Assembly: GCA_019459325.1 (NCBI GenBank)
Contig: JAIBFA010000034.1
Location: forward strand, 1-64,000
Source: Thiobacillus sp.
Lineage (GTDB): Bacteria > Pseudomonadota > Gammaproteobacteria > Burkholderiales > Thiobacillaceae
Reading direction: 5' to 3'
Length of the DNA stretch: 64,000 nucleotides
Each line of letters starts with the position of its first letter. Within the stretch, counting starts at the first letter, position 1. The translations under genes and the position numbers were made by a program. The notes under the pieces were generated by a model that was not told the origin of the DNA, did no database searches, and was given only the letters and a program-made list of their open reading frames with translations. Positions 1 through 8,036 of this stretch are shown here, in pieces.

Positions 1-2
1 CC

Positions 3-602
3 ATGATGACCTTGTATTCCGGTAGTACCGATCCGTACAGCCACCGCTGTCGCATCGTCCTGTTCGAAAAGGACATGGACTTTGAAGTCATCGATGTGGA
101 CATGCACAACAAGCCGGAAGAAATCGCCAGCATCAGCCCCAGCGGCAAGATGCCGGTGCTGGTCGAACGCGACCTGATTCTGACCGAGTCCAACATCATC
201 AACGAATACATCGACGAGCGCTTTCCGCATCCGCAGCTGATGCCGCCGGACCCCGTCATGCGCGCCCGCGCACGGCTGGTGCTGTTCAACTTCGAGCACG
301 ACCTGTTCTCCCACGTCAACACGCTGGAGCACAGCCTCGGCAAGGGGTCGGACAAGGCGCGCCAGGAAATCCGCGACAGCCTGTCGCAGCTCACGCCCAT
401 CCTCACCAAGCAGAAGTATCTGATGAACGACGAGTTCTCCATGCTGGATGTGGCGATCGCGCCGCTGTTGTGGCGCCTCGAGCACTACGGCATCGAACTG
501 CCGAAAGTGGCCGCGCCGGTGCTCAAGTACCGCGAGCGCCTGTTCAGCCGTCCCGCCTTCATCAACGCGCTGACCCCCACCGAAAAGGCGCTGCGCAAGT
601 AA
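3..602 (+). CDS. sspA: Stringent starvation protein A
   Basis: SspA is a glutathione-S-transferase-fold protein that binds RNA polymerase and alters transcription under starvation and acid stress; it is cytoplasmic. The 199 residues match the usual family length. The thioredoxin-like half (about 1-80) shows SPSGKMPVL and the LTESNIINEYID helix, and the all-helical half (about 85-199) follows. The opening MMTLYSGSTDPYSHRCRIVLFEK is typical of the family. It lies 27 bp before sspB, the usual pair. The start is 2 bp inside the window, so its promoter is not visible. Confidence 0.95.
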   Translation: MMTLYSGSTDPYSHRCRIVLFEKDMDFEVIDVDMHNKPEEIASISPSGKMPVLVERDLILTESNIINEYIDERFPHPQLMPPDPVMRARARLVLFNFEHDLFSHVNTLEHSLGKGSDKARQEIRDSLSQLTPILTKQKYLMNDEFSMLDVAIAPLLWRLEHYGIELPKVAAPVLKYRERLFSRPAFINALTPTEKALRK

Positions 603-629
603 GCGGCGAAAGGATCAAGGGCAGCGCAG

Positions 630-1028
630 GTGGCCGAAATTTCAACCAAGCCGTATCTGATCCGCGCGCTGTATGAATGGTGCGCGGATTCAGGCTACAC
701 CCCGCAGCTGCTGGTTGCGGTGGATGGCCGCACCCGCGTGCCGCCCGGCTTCGTCAAGGATGGCCAGATCGTGCTGAACATCAGCGCGGGCGCCACCCGC
801 AATCTCACCCTGGAAAACGACTGGATCCAGTTTTCCGCGCGCTTCGGCGGTGTTTCACACGAGATTTCCGTTCCGGTGGATCGCGTGGCTGCCATCTTCG
901 CGCGCGAAAACGGCCAGGGCCTGCATTTCGAACCCGTCGATTCGCCGGAGCAGACACCGCCGCCTTCCGCGCCTGAGGATGCGCCTGCGCCACCCAAGGG
1001 CCGGCCTTCGCTTAAAGTCGTCAAGTAA
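630..1028 (+). CDS. sspB: ClpXP protease specificity-enhancing factor SspB
   Basis: SspB is the adaptor that delivers ssrA-tagged, stalled-ribosome products and other substrates to the ClpXP protease. The 132-residue product has the Sm-like substrate-binding domain (about 5-105), then a Pro/Ala-rich linker and the C-terminal ClpX-binding tail ending GRPSLKVVK, which resembles the XB motif of known SspB proteins. A GTG start at 630 is required, since the domain begins at once. It sits directly downstream of sspA, consistent with a two-gene operon. No terminator is obvious before the tRNA promoter. Confidence 0.94.
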   Translation: MAEISTKPYLIRALYEWCADSGYTPQLLVAVDGRTRVPPGFVKDGQIVLNISAGATRNLTLENDWIQFSARFGGVSHEISVPVDRVAAIFARENGQGLHFEPVDSPEQTPPPSAPEDAPAPPKGRPSLKVVK

Positions 1029-1032
1029 TCGC

Positions 1033-1060
1033 TTAATCAAACGCGCGGCATCGCTATAAT
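1033..1060 (+). promoter_or_regulatory. sigma-70-type promoter of tRNA-Thr
   Basis: A perfect -10 hexamer TATAAT (1055-1060) lies 10 bp before the tRNA. A weak -35 TTAATC (1033-1038) is spaced 16 bp from it. The position directly before a stable RNA gene supports the call; the -35 match is poor. Confidence 0.6.
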
Positions 1061-1070
1061 GTCGCCCGTC

Positions 1071-1145
1071 GCCGCTTTAGCTCAGGGGTAGAGCAACCGC
1101 CTTGTAAGCGGTAGGTCGTCAGTTCAAATCCGACAAGCGGCACCA
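1071..1145 (+). tRNA. tRNA-Thr (anticodon TGT)
   Basis: The cloverleaf folds cleanly. Acceptor GCCGCTT (1071-1077) pairs with AAGCGGC (1135-1141); the anticodon stem ACCGC/GCGGT encloses loop CTTGTAA with anticodon TGT at 1103-1105, reading ACA; the T-arm carries TTCAAATC. Discriminator A and CCA are encoded (1142-1145). The acceptor and anticodon agree with bacterial tRNA-Thr(UGU). Confidence 0.97.
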
Positions 1146-1155
1146 CCTACACATT

Positions 1156-1190
1156 AAAAACCCGCATCCAGCGACGGATGCGGGTTTTTT
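1156..1190. terminator. Bidirectional intrinsic terminator between tRNA-Thr and pilR
   Basis: A 9-bp perfect stem, CCCGCATCC (1161-1169) with GGATGCGGG (1176-1184), has a 6-nt loop, six T on the right and five A on the left. It can stop both the rightward tRNA transcript and the leftward pilR transcript that ends at 1219. Confidence 0.9.
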
Positions 1191-1218
1191 ATTGCGCGCA
1201 ACGCTGACACAGCACGCG

Positions 1219-2541
1219 TTATTCGATCCCTAGGCGCTCCAGGCGATAGCGCAGGCTGCGGAAGGTGACGCCGAGCACGCGGGCGGCAGCGGTCTTGTTG
1301 TAGCGCGTCTGTTCCAGCGCTTCCAGGATGGCCTCGCGCTCCATCTGGTCGAGGTAATCCTGCAGCGGATATTTGCTGCCGGCCGCGGCGCTGGCCGCAG
1401 GCAGGGCTGGCGCCAGATTGAGATCGGCGGCGCTGATGTGCTGGTCTTCGCACAGCGCCAGCGCGCGCTCCAGCGTGTTTTCCAGTTCGCGTACGTTGCC
1501 GGGGAAGGCATAGGCGCAGAGCGCCTTGTCAGCGTCGCGATCCAGCCGGACATCGGCGCCGCCCAGTTTGTCGAGCAGAAAGCGCGCCATCTCGGGGATG
1601 TCCTCGACGCGATCGCGCAGGCTGGGCATAAGCAGATCGATGACGTTGAGGCGGTAATACAGATCCTGGCGGAAACGCCCGGCTTCCACCCATGTGGCGA
1701 GATTCTGGTGGGTGGCGCTGATGATGCGCACGTCGACCGGCTCTTCGGCCGTGGCGCCGACCTTGCGCACCTTCTTTTCCTGCAGCACGCGCAGCAGTTT
1801 CACCTGCATCGACAGCGGCAGGTCGGCCACCTCGTCGAGAAACAGGGTGCCGCCGTCGGCCGCCTGAAAAAAACCATTGCGGTCGGCGTCGGCGCCGGTG
1901 AACGCGCCTTTCCGGTAACCGAAAAATTCGCTTTCCATCAGCGTTTCGGGAATCGCGCCGCAGTTGACCGCGACGAAAGGCTTGTCCGAACGATTGCCCA
2001 GCCGGTGGATCAGGCGCGCCGCGAGTTCCTTGCCGCTGCCCGATTCGCCGGCGATGTGTACCGGCGCCTGGGTGCGCGCGAGCTTGGCGATGCGTGCGCG
2101 GATGTCCTGCATGGTGGCGGACTGGCCGATCAGGTCGCGCGCCGGGCTGTCCGACTGCGCGGCCTCGGGGATTTTCAGCGCGGACTTGACCAGCGCGCGC
2201 AGTTGGTCGAGCGCCACCGGCTTCGCCAGATAGTCGAACGCGCCTGCCTTCAGCGCCGCCACGGCGTTGCCGGCGTTGCCGTACGCAGTGATGACCGCCA
2301 CCGGCACCGGCGCTGACAGCGCGCTGGCACTGGCGATCACCTCCAGTCCTTCGCCATCGCCGAGTCGCATGTCGGTCAGGCAGAGATCGTAATGCCTTTG
2401 TTTCAGGCGGGTTTGCGCTTCCGCCACGCTCACCGCGCGGTCGGTTTCCAGTCCCATCTTGACCAGCGTCAGCTCCATCAGATCGAGCAGGTCGGTCTCG
2501 TCGTCCACCAGCAGAATGCGCGGAGAGCTGGCCATTTTCAC
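1219..2541 (-). CDS. pilR: Sigma-54-dependent response regulator PilR
   Basis: NtrC-family enhancer-binding protein, 440 residues. It has an N-terminal receiver domain (about 6-120, DDE acidic pocket and phospho-Asp in LTDMRLGDGEG). The AAA+ domain (about 140-370) has Walker A GESGSGKE, the sigma-54-contacting GAFTGA loop and LFLDEVADLP. A Fis-type HTH follows at the C-terminus (KTAAARVLGVTFRSLRYRLERLG). Family knowledge: PilR with PilS activates the type IV pilin gene from a sigma-54 promoter. The GTG start at 2541 overlaps the pilS stop (GTGA); an ATG two codons later is an alternative. It is the only sigma-54 activator in the window, which matters because several PEP-CTERM genes nearby carry sigma-54-type promoters. 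Confidence 0.92.
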   Translation of the reverse strand: MKMASSPRILLVDDETDLLDLMELTLVKMGLETDRAVSVAEAQTRLKQRHYDLCLTDMRLGDGEGLEVIASASALSAPVPVAVITAYGNAGNAVAALKAGAFDYLAKPVALDQLRALVKSALKIPEAAQSDSPARDLIGQSATMQDIRARIAKLARTQAPVHIAGESGSGKELAARLIHRLGNRSDKPFVAVNCGAIPETLMESEFFGYRKGAFTGADADRNGFFQAADGGTLFLDEVADLPLSMQVKLLRVLQEKKVRKVGATAEEPVDVRIISATHQNLATWVEAGRFRQDLYYRLNVIDLLMPSLRDRVEDIPEMARFLLDKLGGADVRLDRDADKALCAYAFPGNVRELENTLERALALCEDQHISAADLNLAPALPAASAAAGSKYPLQDYLDQMEREAILEALEQTRYNKTAAARVLGVTFRSLRYRLERLGIE

Positions 2542-4118
2542 TCGCTCCCGCGCAGACTGAGGCGGAAGCGGGCACAGCCCGCGCCCGGCACATAAGCCAG
2601 CTCGGCGTGGTTGGCCTCGGCCAGTTCACGTGCGAGAAACAGGCCCAGCCCGGTTCCCTGCGCATCGGTGGTGAAAAACGGCTCGAACAGTTTGCCCTGG
2701 TGTTCCGGAGACAGACCCGGCCCGTCGTCCTCGATCTCGAACTGCATGCTGCCGTCATGCATGTGGGCGCGGAAGCGGATGCTGGCCGCCTGCTTGCGGC
2801 TGTAACGCCAGGCATTGCGCAGCAGATTCCACACGATCTGGCGCAGGTGGTCAGGGTCGAACTGAAAATGCAGGGATTCGGACATGCTGACTATGACGGC
2901 GTCCGCCGGGATTTCTTCAGTCTGACGCAGCTCGTCGATCAGGGTGCCGAGCGTCGCGGCATCGAAGCGGACCGGATTGAGGCGGTCGCGCCGGTTGAGC
3001 GTCAGCACTTCTTCCACCAGGCGGTCGAGTCGCCGTGCGTTGTTTTCGATGATCGCGCTCAGTCTCACCTGTGCGGCGTCGTGCGCTTCCTCGTGCAGCA
3101 ATTGCGCCGCGTGGCTGATGGCCGACAGCGGATTGCGGATCTCGTGCGCGATGTTGGCGGTCAGCCGACCGAGCGCCGCCAGTTTCAGCCGCTGCGCCGC
3201 CTGCTCGGCCTGGCTTTGGTCTTCCAGCACCAGCACCCGGCTGTCGTCCGGCGTGGATAGTGGAATGCAACGCACCCGCAACTGGGCGTTCGGCGTGCTC
3301 AGAGTGGGGGCCGTGCCGGGACTCAATTGCCGCGAAAGGCGCGCCAGTTCGGGTGAGAGGGCGTCCAGCCGGGTGATGCCGGGTTTCAGCGGAAGCGTGA
3401 CGCCGAGCAGCGCCAGCGCACGCGGGCTGGCGTGGCGCACCACGCCGTCGCCACGTACCGCCAGCAGGCCATCGGGAGAATTCTCGATCGCCAGCGCGTT
3501 GATGCGATTGAGCAATGCCAGTTCTTCAGCCTGCTGTTGCGCCAGCGTTTCCGAGCGCAGCGCGCGCTGCGTCAGCGCATGCGCCAGCCAGCCGATGGCG
3601 AAGTAACCCGCGCACAGCACGCCGACCTGGAAAAAACTGTTCATCCCCTGGCCGCCGCCGAGCAGGCTGAAGCCGTGCTGCAGCAACACGGCGATCGACG
3701 CGATCGCCGCATACAGCAGGGTCAGCCGGCCGCTGCCGACCAGCCCGCCCGAGGCGATGGAGATCACCAGCAGCAAGCTCATGCCGTTTGCCAGTCGATC
3801 GCTGGTGCTCATCAACAGCATCACGAACAGGATGTCGGCGATGATGTGGGTGGTGAGCTGGACCTGAAACCCCGGCCAGCGAGCGCGGATGCCCAGCACG
3901 AACAGCGCCGCGATCACCAGATAGGCGTAGGCGATCCCCTGGAAACGCGCGCTGGCACCTTCGCGAAACAGATCCGACGTGCCGAACAGCAGACTGCTGA
4001 ACACCAGTGCCACCGCCAGGGTCAGTCGATACAGGTTGAAGTAATCGAGACTGCGCCAGTGCGACGCGTAATAACCGTGCGCTGCAGGACGGGGCGGGGC
4101 ACCCGCCGGGTCGATCAT
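2538..4118 (-). CDS. pilS: Sensor histidine kinase PilS
   Basis: Membrane histidine kinase, about 526 residues from the ATG at 4118. The N-terminal part holds roughly six hydrophobic segments (about 20-190), followed by a PAS-like region (ENSPDGLLAVRGDGVV). The kinase core has H-box IAHEIRNPLSAISH, N-box NLLRNAWRY, G1 DDGPGL and G2 GTGLGLFLA, all intact. The chosen start forms a 4-bp ATGA overlap with the upstream small gene; a longer reading frame upstream has no membrane-protein character. It is coupled to pilR by a 4-bp overlap, so the three leftward genes form one operon. Confidence 0.9.
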   Translation of the reverse strand: MIDPAGAPPRPAAHGYYASHWRSLDYFNLYRLTLAVALVFSSLLFGTSDLFREGASARFQGIAYAYLVIAALFVLGIRARWPGFQVQLTTHIIADILFVMLLMSTSDRLANGMSLLLVISIASGGLVGSGRLTLLYAAIASIAVLLQHGFSLLGGGQGMNSFFQVGVLCAGYFAIGWLAHALTQRALRSETLAQQQAEELALLNRINALAIENSPDGLLAVRGDGVVRHASPRALALLGVTLPLKPGITRLDALSPELARLSRQLSPGTAPTLSTPNAQLRVRCIPLSTPDDSRVLVLEDQSQAEQAAQRLKLAALGRLTANIAHEIRNPLSAISHAAQLLHEEAHDAAQVRLSAIIENNARRLDRLVEEVLTLNRRDRLNPVRFDAATLGTLIDELRQTEEIPADAVIVSMSESLHFQFDPDHLRQIVWNLLRNAWRYSRKQAASIRFRAHMHDGSMQFEIEDDGPGLSPEHQGKLFEPFFTTDAQGTGLGLFLARELAEANHAELAYVPGAGCARFRLSLRGSE

Positions 4119-4339
4119 TTTTTGCCGAGTTGTTTGTGTTCGGGTGTACAGAAAAAGTCGCCGCTGGAATAAATCGCTTCGCTGCGCGGGAGGTTCACCC
4201 CGCAATGGGCGCACTTCACCATGTCCTCGACCGTGTTTTCACGGGCAGGGGCGGAGGGTTTGTCGAGCGAGCGCTGGTAGGCGCGGATCACCGCCCACAC
4301 CGTGAAACCGATCACTATCAGCAACAAAATCTTGATCAC
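4115..4339 (-). CDS. Small membrane-anchored zinc-ribbon protein (PP0621-like)
   Basis: 74-residue product from a GTG at 4339, preceded by a G-rich Shine-Dalgarno (AGGGGGT). It has one N-terminal membrane helix (IKILLLIVIGFTVWAVIRAY), then a cytoplasmic tail with CAHCGVNLPRSEA and FFCTPEHK. The Cys-x2-Cys plus later Cys/His suggests a single metal-binding knuckle. It resembles the conserved small proteins (PP0621 type) often found just before pilS. Its stop overlaps the pilS start by 4 bp, so translation is probably coupled. Function is unknown; a role near the sensor is only inferred from position. Confidence 0.8.
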   Translation of the reverse strand: MIKILLLIVIGFTVWAVIRAYQRSLDKPSAPARENTVEDMVKCAHCGVNLPRSEAIYSSGDFFCTPEHKQLGKK

Positions 4340-4499
4340 ACCACCCCCTAAATGGCGCTCAGCATAGCATGGCCGCGCACAGACGGCGTGGCGCGGGGCT
4401 TTGTCTGTGCAAAGCAGGCTGAGCGCATGTTGACGGCATCCGCCGAGGTGACGCGACGACGCTTCCCGACGTGATCGCATTGCTTGACACTCGATCGGT

Positions 4500-4517
4500 T
4501 GTCGGGATTTTTTACAC
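4500..4517 (+). promoter_or_regulatory. PEP-CTERM upstream activating element, copy 1
   Basis: TGTCGGGATTTTTTACAC matches the elements at 6360, 23127 and 26132 at 14 or more of 18 positions. Like them it lies 101-115 bp before the GG of a sigma-54 promoter. That placement fits an enhancer for a sigma-54 activator, but no factor is identified. Confidence 0.65.
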
Positions 4518-4600
4518 TGCATTCGCATGTGTCTAGTACTTTTGGGTGGTGAGATAAAAAACATCCGAAAATACATGTGATTATTTATTGCCACGACAAG

Positions 4601-4619
4601 TTGGCATAGCTTCTGCTTA
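4601..4619 (+). promoter_or_regulatory. sigma-54-type promoter
   Basis: TTGGCATAGCTTCTGCTTA has GG and GC separated by exactly 10 bases and matches TGGCAC-N5-TTGCW at most positions. It faces the PEP-CTERM gene at 5339 and has the 4500 element 103 bp upstream. Confidence 0.7.
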
Positions 4620-4676
4620 TGTTTGACCAAGCCATTTGGACAGCAGATTCGAAGGCCCGCAACATAAAAAAGCAGT

Positions 4677-5143
4677 AAAAAATAAAGCAACAAACAGTGC
4701 GCGTGAAAAGCAGTGGACATCCGTAATTTTGATGTCCAGGCGAGTTCGATGAGCGAGCTTGCCGCATCCTGTCGTCGTTGGCTTTGCTCTCAACGATATC
4801 TCATGCGCACGCCGAGACGGTGCTGCGCCGCATTTCCGATTGCAGATACCGTTTCAACGTGCGCTTGAGCCCGTTTTCCGATGCATGGAAAACAGGCGGG
4901 ATGAAATCGGCCGCGAGGCGAATAACGAGTGGTTAATTAAAAACAGCAGGGCAGGGCAAGCCGGGGATAAAACCGGCATCCCGGCCCATGAAGCTGAAAA
5001 AATAAAGCAATAAGCAGTGCGCGTGAATAGCAGTGGGCGTCGGAGTTTTGGCGCCAGGACGGGGTATCTCCATGCCCCATCCGTTTCTGTTTCGCCGGGC
5101 GACAGCCCGGCGATGTCTCATGCGCACGCCGTTACGGCGCTGC
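4677..5143 (+). repeat. Duplicated leader block, about 320 bp apart
   Basis: The 47-bp block at 4677-4723 (AAAAAATAAAGCAACAAACA...) recurs with few changes at 4997-5043. A second matching piece, TCATGCGCACGCC, occurs at 4801 and 5118. This indicates an old tandem duplication of about 320 bp within the untranslated region. Confidence 0.65.
5093..5112 (+). repeat. GC-rich hairpin in the leader
   Basis: CGCCGGGC (5093-5100) and GCCCGGCG (5105-5112) form a perfect 8-bp stem with loop GACA. No T-run follows, so it is not a normal terminator; it may be a structural element of the long leader. Confidence 0.55.
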
Positions 5144-5338
5144 GTGTTTTTTTTGCGGATCCTGCGGCGTGCGCTGAGTCTTGTTTGCTCGGGCGGATTT
5201 GCGTCCGGCGAACGGGCAGTTTGCATGCGGCCGCAAGGCCTAACTGCTTGACAGATTTTCGACTGGAGATTTGCGTAATTCACCTGGATGACTTGTCCGG
5301 GGCTTTATCCCAACCCATACAACCCAAAGGAGCAATCC

Positions 5339-6034
5339 ATGAAGCGCGTGAAAACACTGACTGCAGGTATCTTCCTGCTGAGCCAGGCACTCTCCGGGGC
5401 CGCTTTCGCGGCCTCCGTCACCCTGGCTGGCACCACCGTCGATTTCACCTTCGACGACACAATGCTGGGACTGTTCGGACAAGCCAATGTGTCCGGCGAC
5501 ACCCTGTATTTCACACCGATCGATTTTGAAGCCCAGTCGCTTAATGGCGCAGGCTATGCGCTGACCAACGACACGATGAACATCAAGGTGGCTGCGCATG
5601 CCGGCTGGTTGTTCTCCAGCATCGATCTCTCGGAGAAAGGCGACTATCTGCTGCTGGGGTCGGGCAGCACGGCCGATGTCGGGGGCCAGATGCGGGTCTT
5701 CGATGTCGCAACACCGCTGGTGGACGTGACCGCCAGCATCCAGTCCAGCAGCCCGCTCAACCAGGTGGGTTTGCCCACCCACAACTGGGCGGCCGGCGCT
5801 TCGACCGACCTGTCAGCGTGGAACACCACCCAAGCGATCAACGTGACCGTTCAAAATCTGCTTCTGGCTTCGACGGGCGTCACGCCTTCTCTGTCATTCC
5901 TGGAGAAGAAATTCGTCGGCCTGACCGCGGTCATGGCGCCGGTTCCAGAGGCCGAAACCTACGCCATGATGCTGGCAGGCCTGGGGCTGGTGGGCTGGGC
6001 GGCCGTGCGTCGTCGCCGTCCTGTTTCGAAATGA
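5339..6034 (+). CDS. PEP-CTERM sorting protein, paralogue 1
   Basis: 231-residue exported protein. It has a Sec signal peptide (about 1-24, ending AFA) and a beta-rich body. The C-terminal sorting signal VPEAETYAMMLAGLGLVGW followed by an Arg cluster (VRRRR) is the PEP-CTERM tripartite signal recognised by exosortases. The ATG at 5339 follows AAAGGAG at ideal spacing. The body shares GLFGQAN/SGD, FTP, a GDYLLLGSG segment and a K-FVGL motif with the next two genes, so the three are tandem paralogues. Likely destination is the cell surface or EPS matrix after cleavage by the exosortase at 42727. The specific role is unknown. Confidence 0.88.
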   Translation: MKRVKTLTAGIFLLSQALSGAAFAASVTLAGTTVDFTFDDTMLGLFGQANVSGDTLYFTPIDFEAQSLNGAGYALTNDTMNIKVAAHAGWLFSSIDLSEKGDYLLLGSGSTADVGGQMRVFDVATPLVDVTASIQSSSPLNQVGLPTHNWAAGASTDLSAWNTTQAINVTVQNLLLASTGVTPSLSFLEKKFVGLTAVMAPVPEAETYAMMLAGLGLVGWAAVRRRRPVSK

Positions 6035-6109
6035 ACAATAGGGTCAATAAGGTGAAACCCATAATGGCGGATTGAGCCGCCCGCTTCATGGCGTGAGCCG
6101 CCCCGAAGC

Positions 6110-6133
6110 GGCATCGCTTGCATGAGCGATGCC
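6110..6133 (+). repeat. Perfect hairpin after the first PEP-CTERM gene
   Basis: GGCATCGCT (6110-6118) pairs with AGCGATGCC (6125-6133) around a 6-nt loop. No T-run follows. Confidence 0.5.
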
Positions 6134-6173
6134 GGGGGTACGTTTCCTCGAATGCGTTCACGCGCATCTTTGG

Positions 6174-6198
6174 CCCGCCTCATGGCGGGTCTTTTTTT
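6174..6198 (+). terminator. Intrinsic terminator after the first PEP-CTERM gene
   Basis: CCCGCC / GGCGGG stem with TCAT loop, followed by TC and seven T (6190-6198). It ends transcription from 5339-6034. Confidence 0.82.
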
Positions 6199-6359
6199 GC
6201 GATGCCTGCATAGCGGGCACCACGCCTGGGTGATCGGTCTTTACCCTGATCATTCAGGGGGTTGCCTATCAGCCGCGCCATGTCACGGTCAGCGCTATTT
6301 CCTGCTATCCGCTGTCGGCGGCACCCTGAACAAGGATGGTAGAGACTCGGCGCGGGTAC

Positions 6360-6377
6360 TGTCGGAATTCTTTACTC
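6360..6377 (+). promoter_or_regulatory. PEP-CTERM upstream activating element, copy 2
   Basis: TGTCGGAATTCTTTACTC lies 101 bp before the GG of the 6459 sigma-54 promoter. It is nearly identical to the copy at 26132. Confidence 0.65.
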
Positions 6378-6458
6378 GCCGCCGGAATCGGGCCGCCGCC
6401 AACCGGACCAAAAAGGGGAATGCTTTAACAATCAATAAGGTACAAAAACTTGTTGAAA

Positions 6459-6477
6459 TGGGTGTGCATCTTGCTTA
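6459..6477 (+). promoter_or_regulatory. sigma-54-type promoter
   Basis: GG (6461-6462), ten bases, GC (6473-6474), with TTGCTTA at the -12 side. The -24 side (TGGGTG) is weaker than usual. The expected start of transcription is about 30 bp before the gene at 6517. Confidence 0.55.
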
Positions 6478-6516
6478 GTCAACCATGCTGAATAAACTCA
6501 ACAGAAAATCATAAAA

Positions 6517-7218
6517 ATGCTGTCACTTCGCAAAGTACTACTGAGCTTGAGCCTGCTGGCGCTTGCCCACGCATCCCTGGCTGCCCCCATCACGCTGGAC
6601 GCCGATCGCTTTACCGTCACCTATGACGCGGATCAGACAGGTCTCTACGGTCAGGGCTTTCTGTCGGGTTCGCTCGACACGGTCTATTTTCAGCCCAGCG
6701 CCTTTGCTGCCCTTTCGGGTGGGGGTCAGACCAGCACCCCGGCCACGCTCCAGCTGAGTTTCACCATCGACCCGGGCTACGCCTTTGCCGGCTTCACCTT
6801 CACCGAGCGCGGCGACTACTTCCTGTTTGGGCAGGGCGCAGTCAATGTAGCGGCCAGCGTCCTGGCCGCCAACGCCGACACGGCGGCGTCCGCCGCACTG
6901 AGCCTGACTCCCGGTATGCCACTCGATCAGACGGGGAGTTCCACAGCTTGGGAGCTGGCCGGAAACCTCGCGTCGCAAGGACTGGGCATGCCGCAGACCC
7001 TGCTGGTCACCCTCGATAATGAATTGTTCGCCAGCGCCGCGGCGGGCAGCCTGGGCTTTATCAAGAACACCTATGTCGGATTCCGGCTTCTCACCGTGGC
7101 TCAGCCGGCTGCCGTCCCCGAACCGTCCGGGTGGGCCCTTTTGCTGGCCGGCATGTTGGCGGCCTTGCTGGTTGGGCGTCGGCGAGTGGTGCGTGTGCCA
7201 TCCGGCATGCGGGGTTGA
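6517..7218 (+). CDS. PEP-CTERM sorting protein, paralogue 2
   Basis: 233 residues. The signal peptide (about 1-22) ends ASLA. The body is homologous to the flanking genes (TGLYGQGFLSGSLD, FTERGDYFLFGQG, YVGFRLL). The C-terminal signal is VPEPSGWALLLAGMLAALL followed by GRRR, a classic PEP-CTERM with Pro-Glu-Pro, unlike its VPEAETYAMM neighbours. It was therefore probably acquired or diverged separately at its tail. It has its own element/sigma-54 promoter. It probably forms an operon with 7296, since the 77-bp gap holds no promoter or terminator that I can see. Specific role unknown. Confidence 0.85.
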   Translation: MLSLRKVLLSLSLLALAHASLAAPITLDADRFTVTYDADQTGLYGQGFLSGSLDTVYFQPSAFAALSGGGQTSTPATLQLSFTIDPGYAFAGFTFTERGDYFLFGQGAVNVAASVLAANADTAASAALSLTPGMPLDQTGSSTAWELAGNLASQGLGMPQTLLVTLDNELFASAAAGSLGFIKNTYVGFRLLTVAQPAAVPEPSGWALLLAGMLAALLVGRRRVVRVPSGMRG

Positions 7219-7295
7219 GCAGCACGAATGAGCGTAGTATCCGCAAGGCAACATCGATAACAACATCAGATAAATAAATAGAGGCAGGAGGAAAC

Positions 7296-8015
7296 ATGAG
7301 CACTTTCAAGAAAACCGCGCAAGCGGTGCTGGGTTTGTCTGCCGCGCTCCTAACGGGCGCAGCCCTGGCGGACATCCCTGCCCCTCTGGTGGGCACATAT
7401 GTGACCTACACGTTTGTCACTGATCCGGGGCTTTTTGGCGCTGCGTCCCTGTCCGGGGATGATCTGGTCTTTACCCCCGTCCTGGTGCCCACCCCGGCCT
7501 TCAAGGCTGTGTCTGCAAACGGAGTGGGCGGGTTCCAGTATCAGGACCTGATTGTCACCGTCAGTGCCAATACCGGCTACCAGTTGTCGGCTTTCAATCT
7601 GACGGAAAGCGGCAGCTACAGTCTCGCCGGGAGTATGGCTGTCGCCGGGGTGACAGGCAGCATTACTGCGCTGGATATCGAAGGCACGACTGAAAAATCG
7701 GAAATTGGAGGCATCGTGGCAACCGGTTTGGGAGTCAACGGCGTCACCACCGGCTGGACGGGCACTGCAGGAATCGCCCTGCCCACAACGGGCTGGGGCG
7801 GAGTCGATGGCGTGGTAACCAGCGTCAAGCTCACTATTTCGAACCAGCTGTTTGCCACGACCGGGCTGGGTAGCACAGCTGAAATCTGGAAAAACGCTGT
7901 CGGCCTCAATGTTGTCACTACGCCCGTTCCAGAAGCCGAAACCTACGCCATGATGCTCGTGGGGCTCGGCTTGGTCGGCTTCATGGTGCGACGCAGAAAC
8001 CGCGCTGTCGCCTGA
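7296..8015 (+). CDS. PEP-CTERM sorting protein, paralogue 3
   Basis: 239 residues with a strong Shine-Dalgarno (GGCAGGAGGAAAC). The signal peptide (about 1-25) ends ALA. The body again has GLFGAASLSGDDLVFTP and a FNLTESGSYSLAG segment matching the two upstream paralogues. The sorting signal is VPEAETYAMMLVGLGLVGF followed by RRRNR. No separate sigma-54 promoter precedes it, so it is probably co-transcribed with 6517. Its own terminator has been split by the mobile element inserted at 8048. Confidence 0.86.
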   Translation: MSTFKKTAQAVLGLSAALLTGAALADIPAPLVGTYVTYTFVTDPGLFGAASLSGDDLVFTPVLVPTPAFKAVSANGVGGFQYQDLIVTVSANTGYQLSAFNLTESGSYSLAGSMAVAGVTGSITALDIEGTTEKSEIGGIVATGLGVNGVTTGWTGTAGIALPTTGWGGVDGVVTSVKLTISNQLFATTGLGSTAEIWKNAVGLNVVTTPVPEAETYAMMLVGLGLVGFMVRRRNRAVA

Positions 8016-8036
8016 CGCTAACGAGTATTTCCTATG

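Larger units (their letters stand above)
4340..5338 (+). other. 999-bp intergenic region: long leader of the first PEP-CTERM gene
   Basis: No convincing gene is present; the short reading frames have no recognisable protein features. It holds an upstream activating element at 4500-4517, a sigma-54-type promoter at 4601-4619, two copies of a leader block about 320 bp apart (from 4677 and from 4997) and a strong GC hairpin at 5093-5112. If the 4601 promoter serves the gene at 5339, the untranslated leader is about 700 nt long, which is unusual. Confidence 0.6.
6035..6516 (+). other. 482-bp intergenic region with hairpins and a sigma-54 promoter module
   Basis: No gene is seen. It contains a perfect hairpin at 6110-6133 (9-bp stem), an intrinsic terminator at 6174-6198, the upstream element at 6360-6377 and a sigma-54-type promoter at 6459-6477 that serves the gene at 6517. 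Confidence 0.65.

Noticed and set aside
1438-2316. Long open frame on the + strand across pilR
   Set aside because: It is the mirror of pilR in G+C-rich DNA; pilR has complete domain motifs and the mirror has none.
5093-5112. GC hairpin as a terminator
   Set aside because: No T-run follows, so kept only as a leader hairpin.
5202-5222. sigma-54 promoter close to the 5339 gene
   Set aside because: GG-N10-GC occurs but the -12 side reads CATGCG; the 4601 site is far better.
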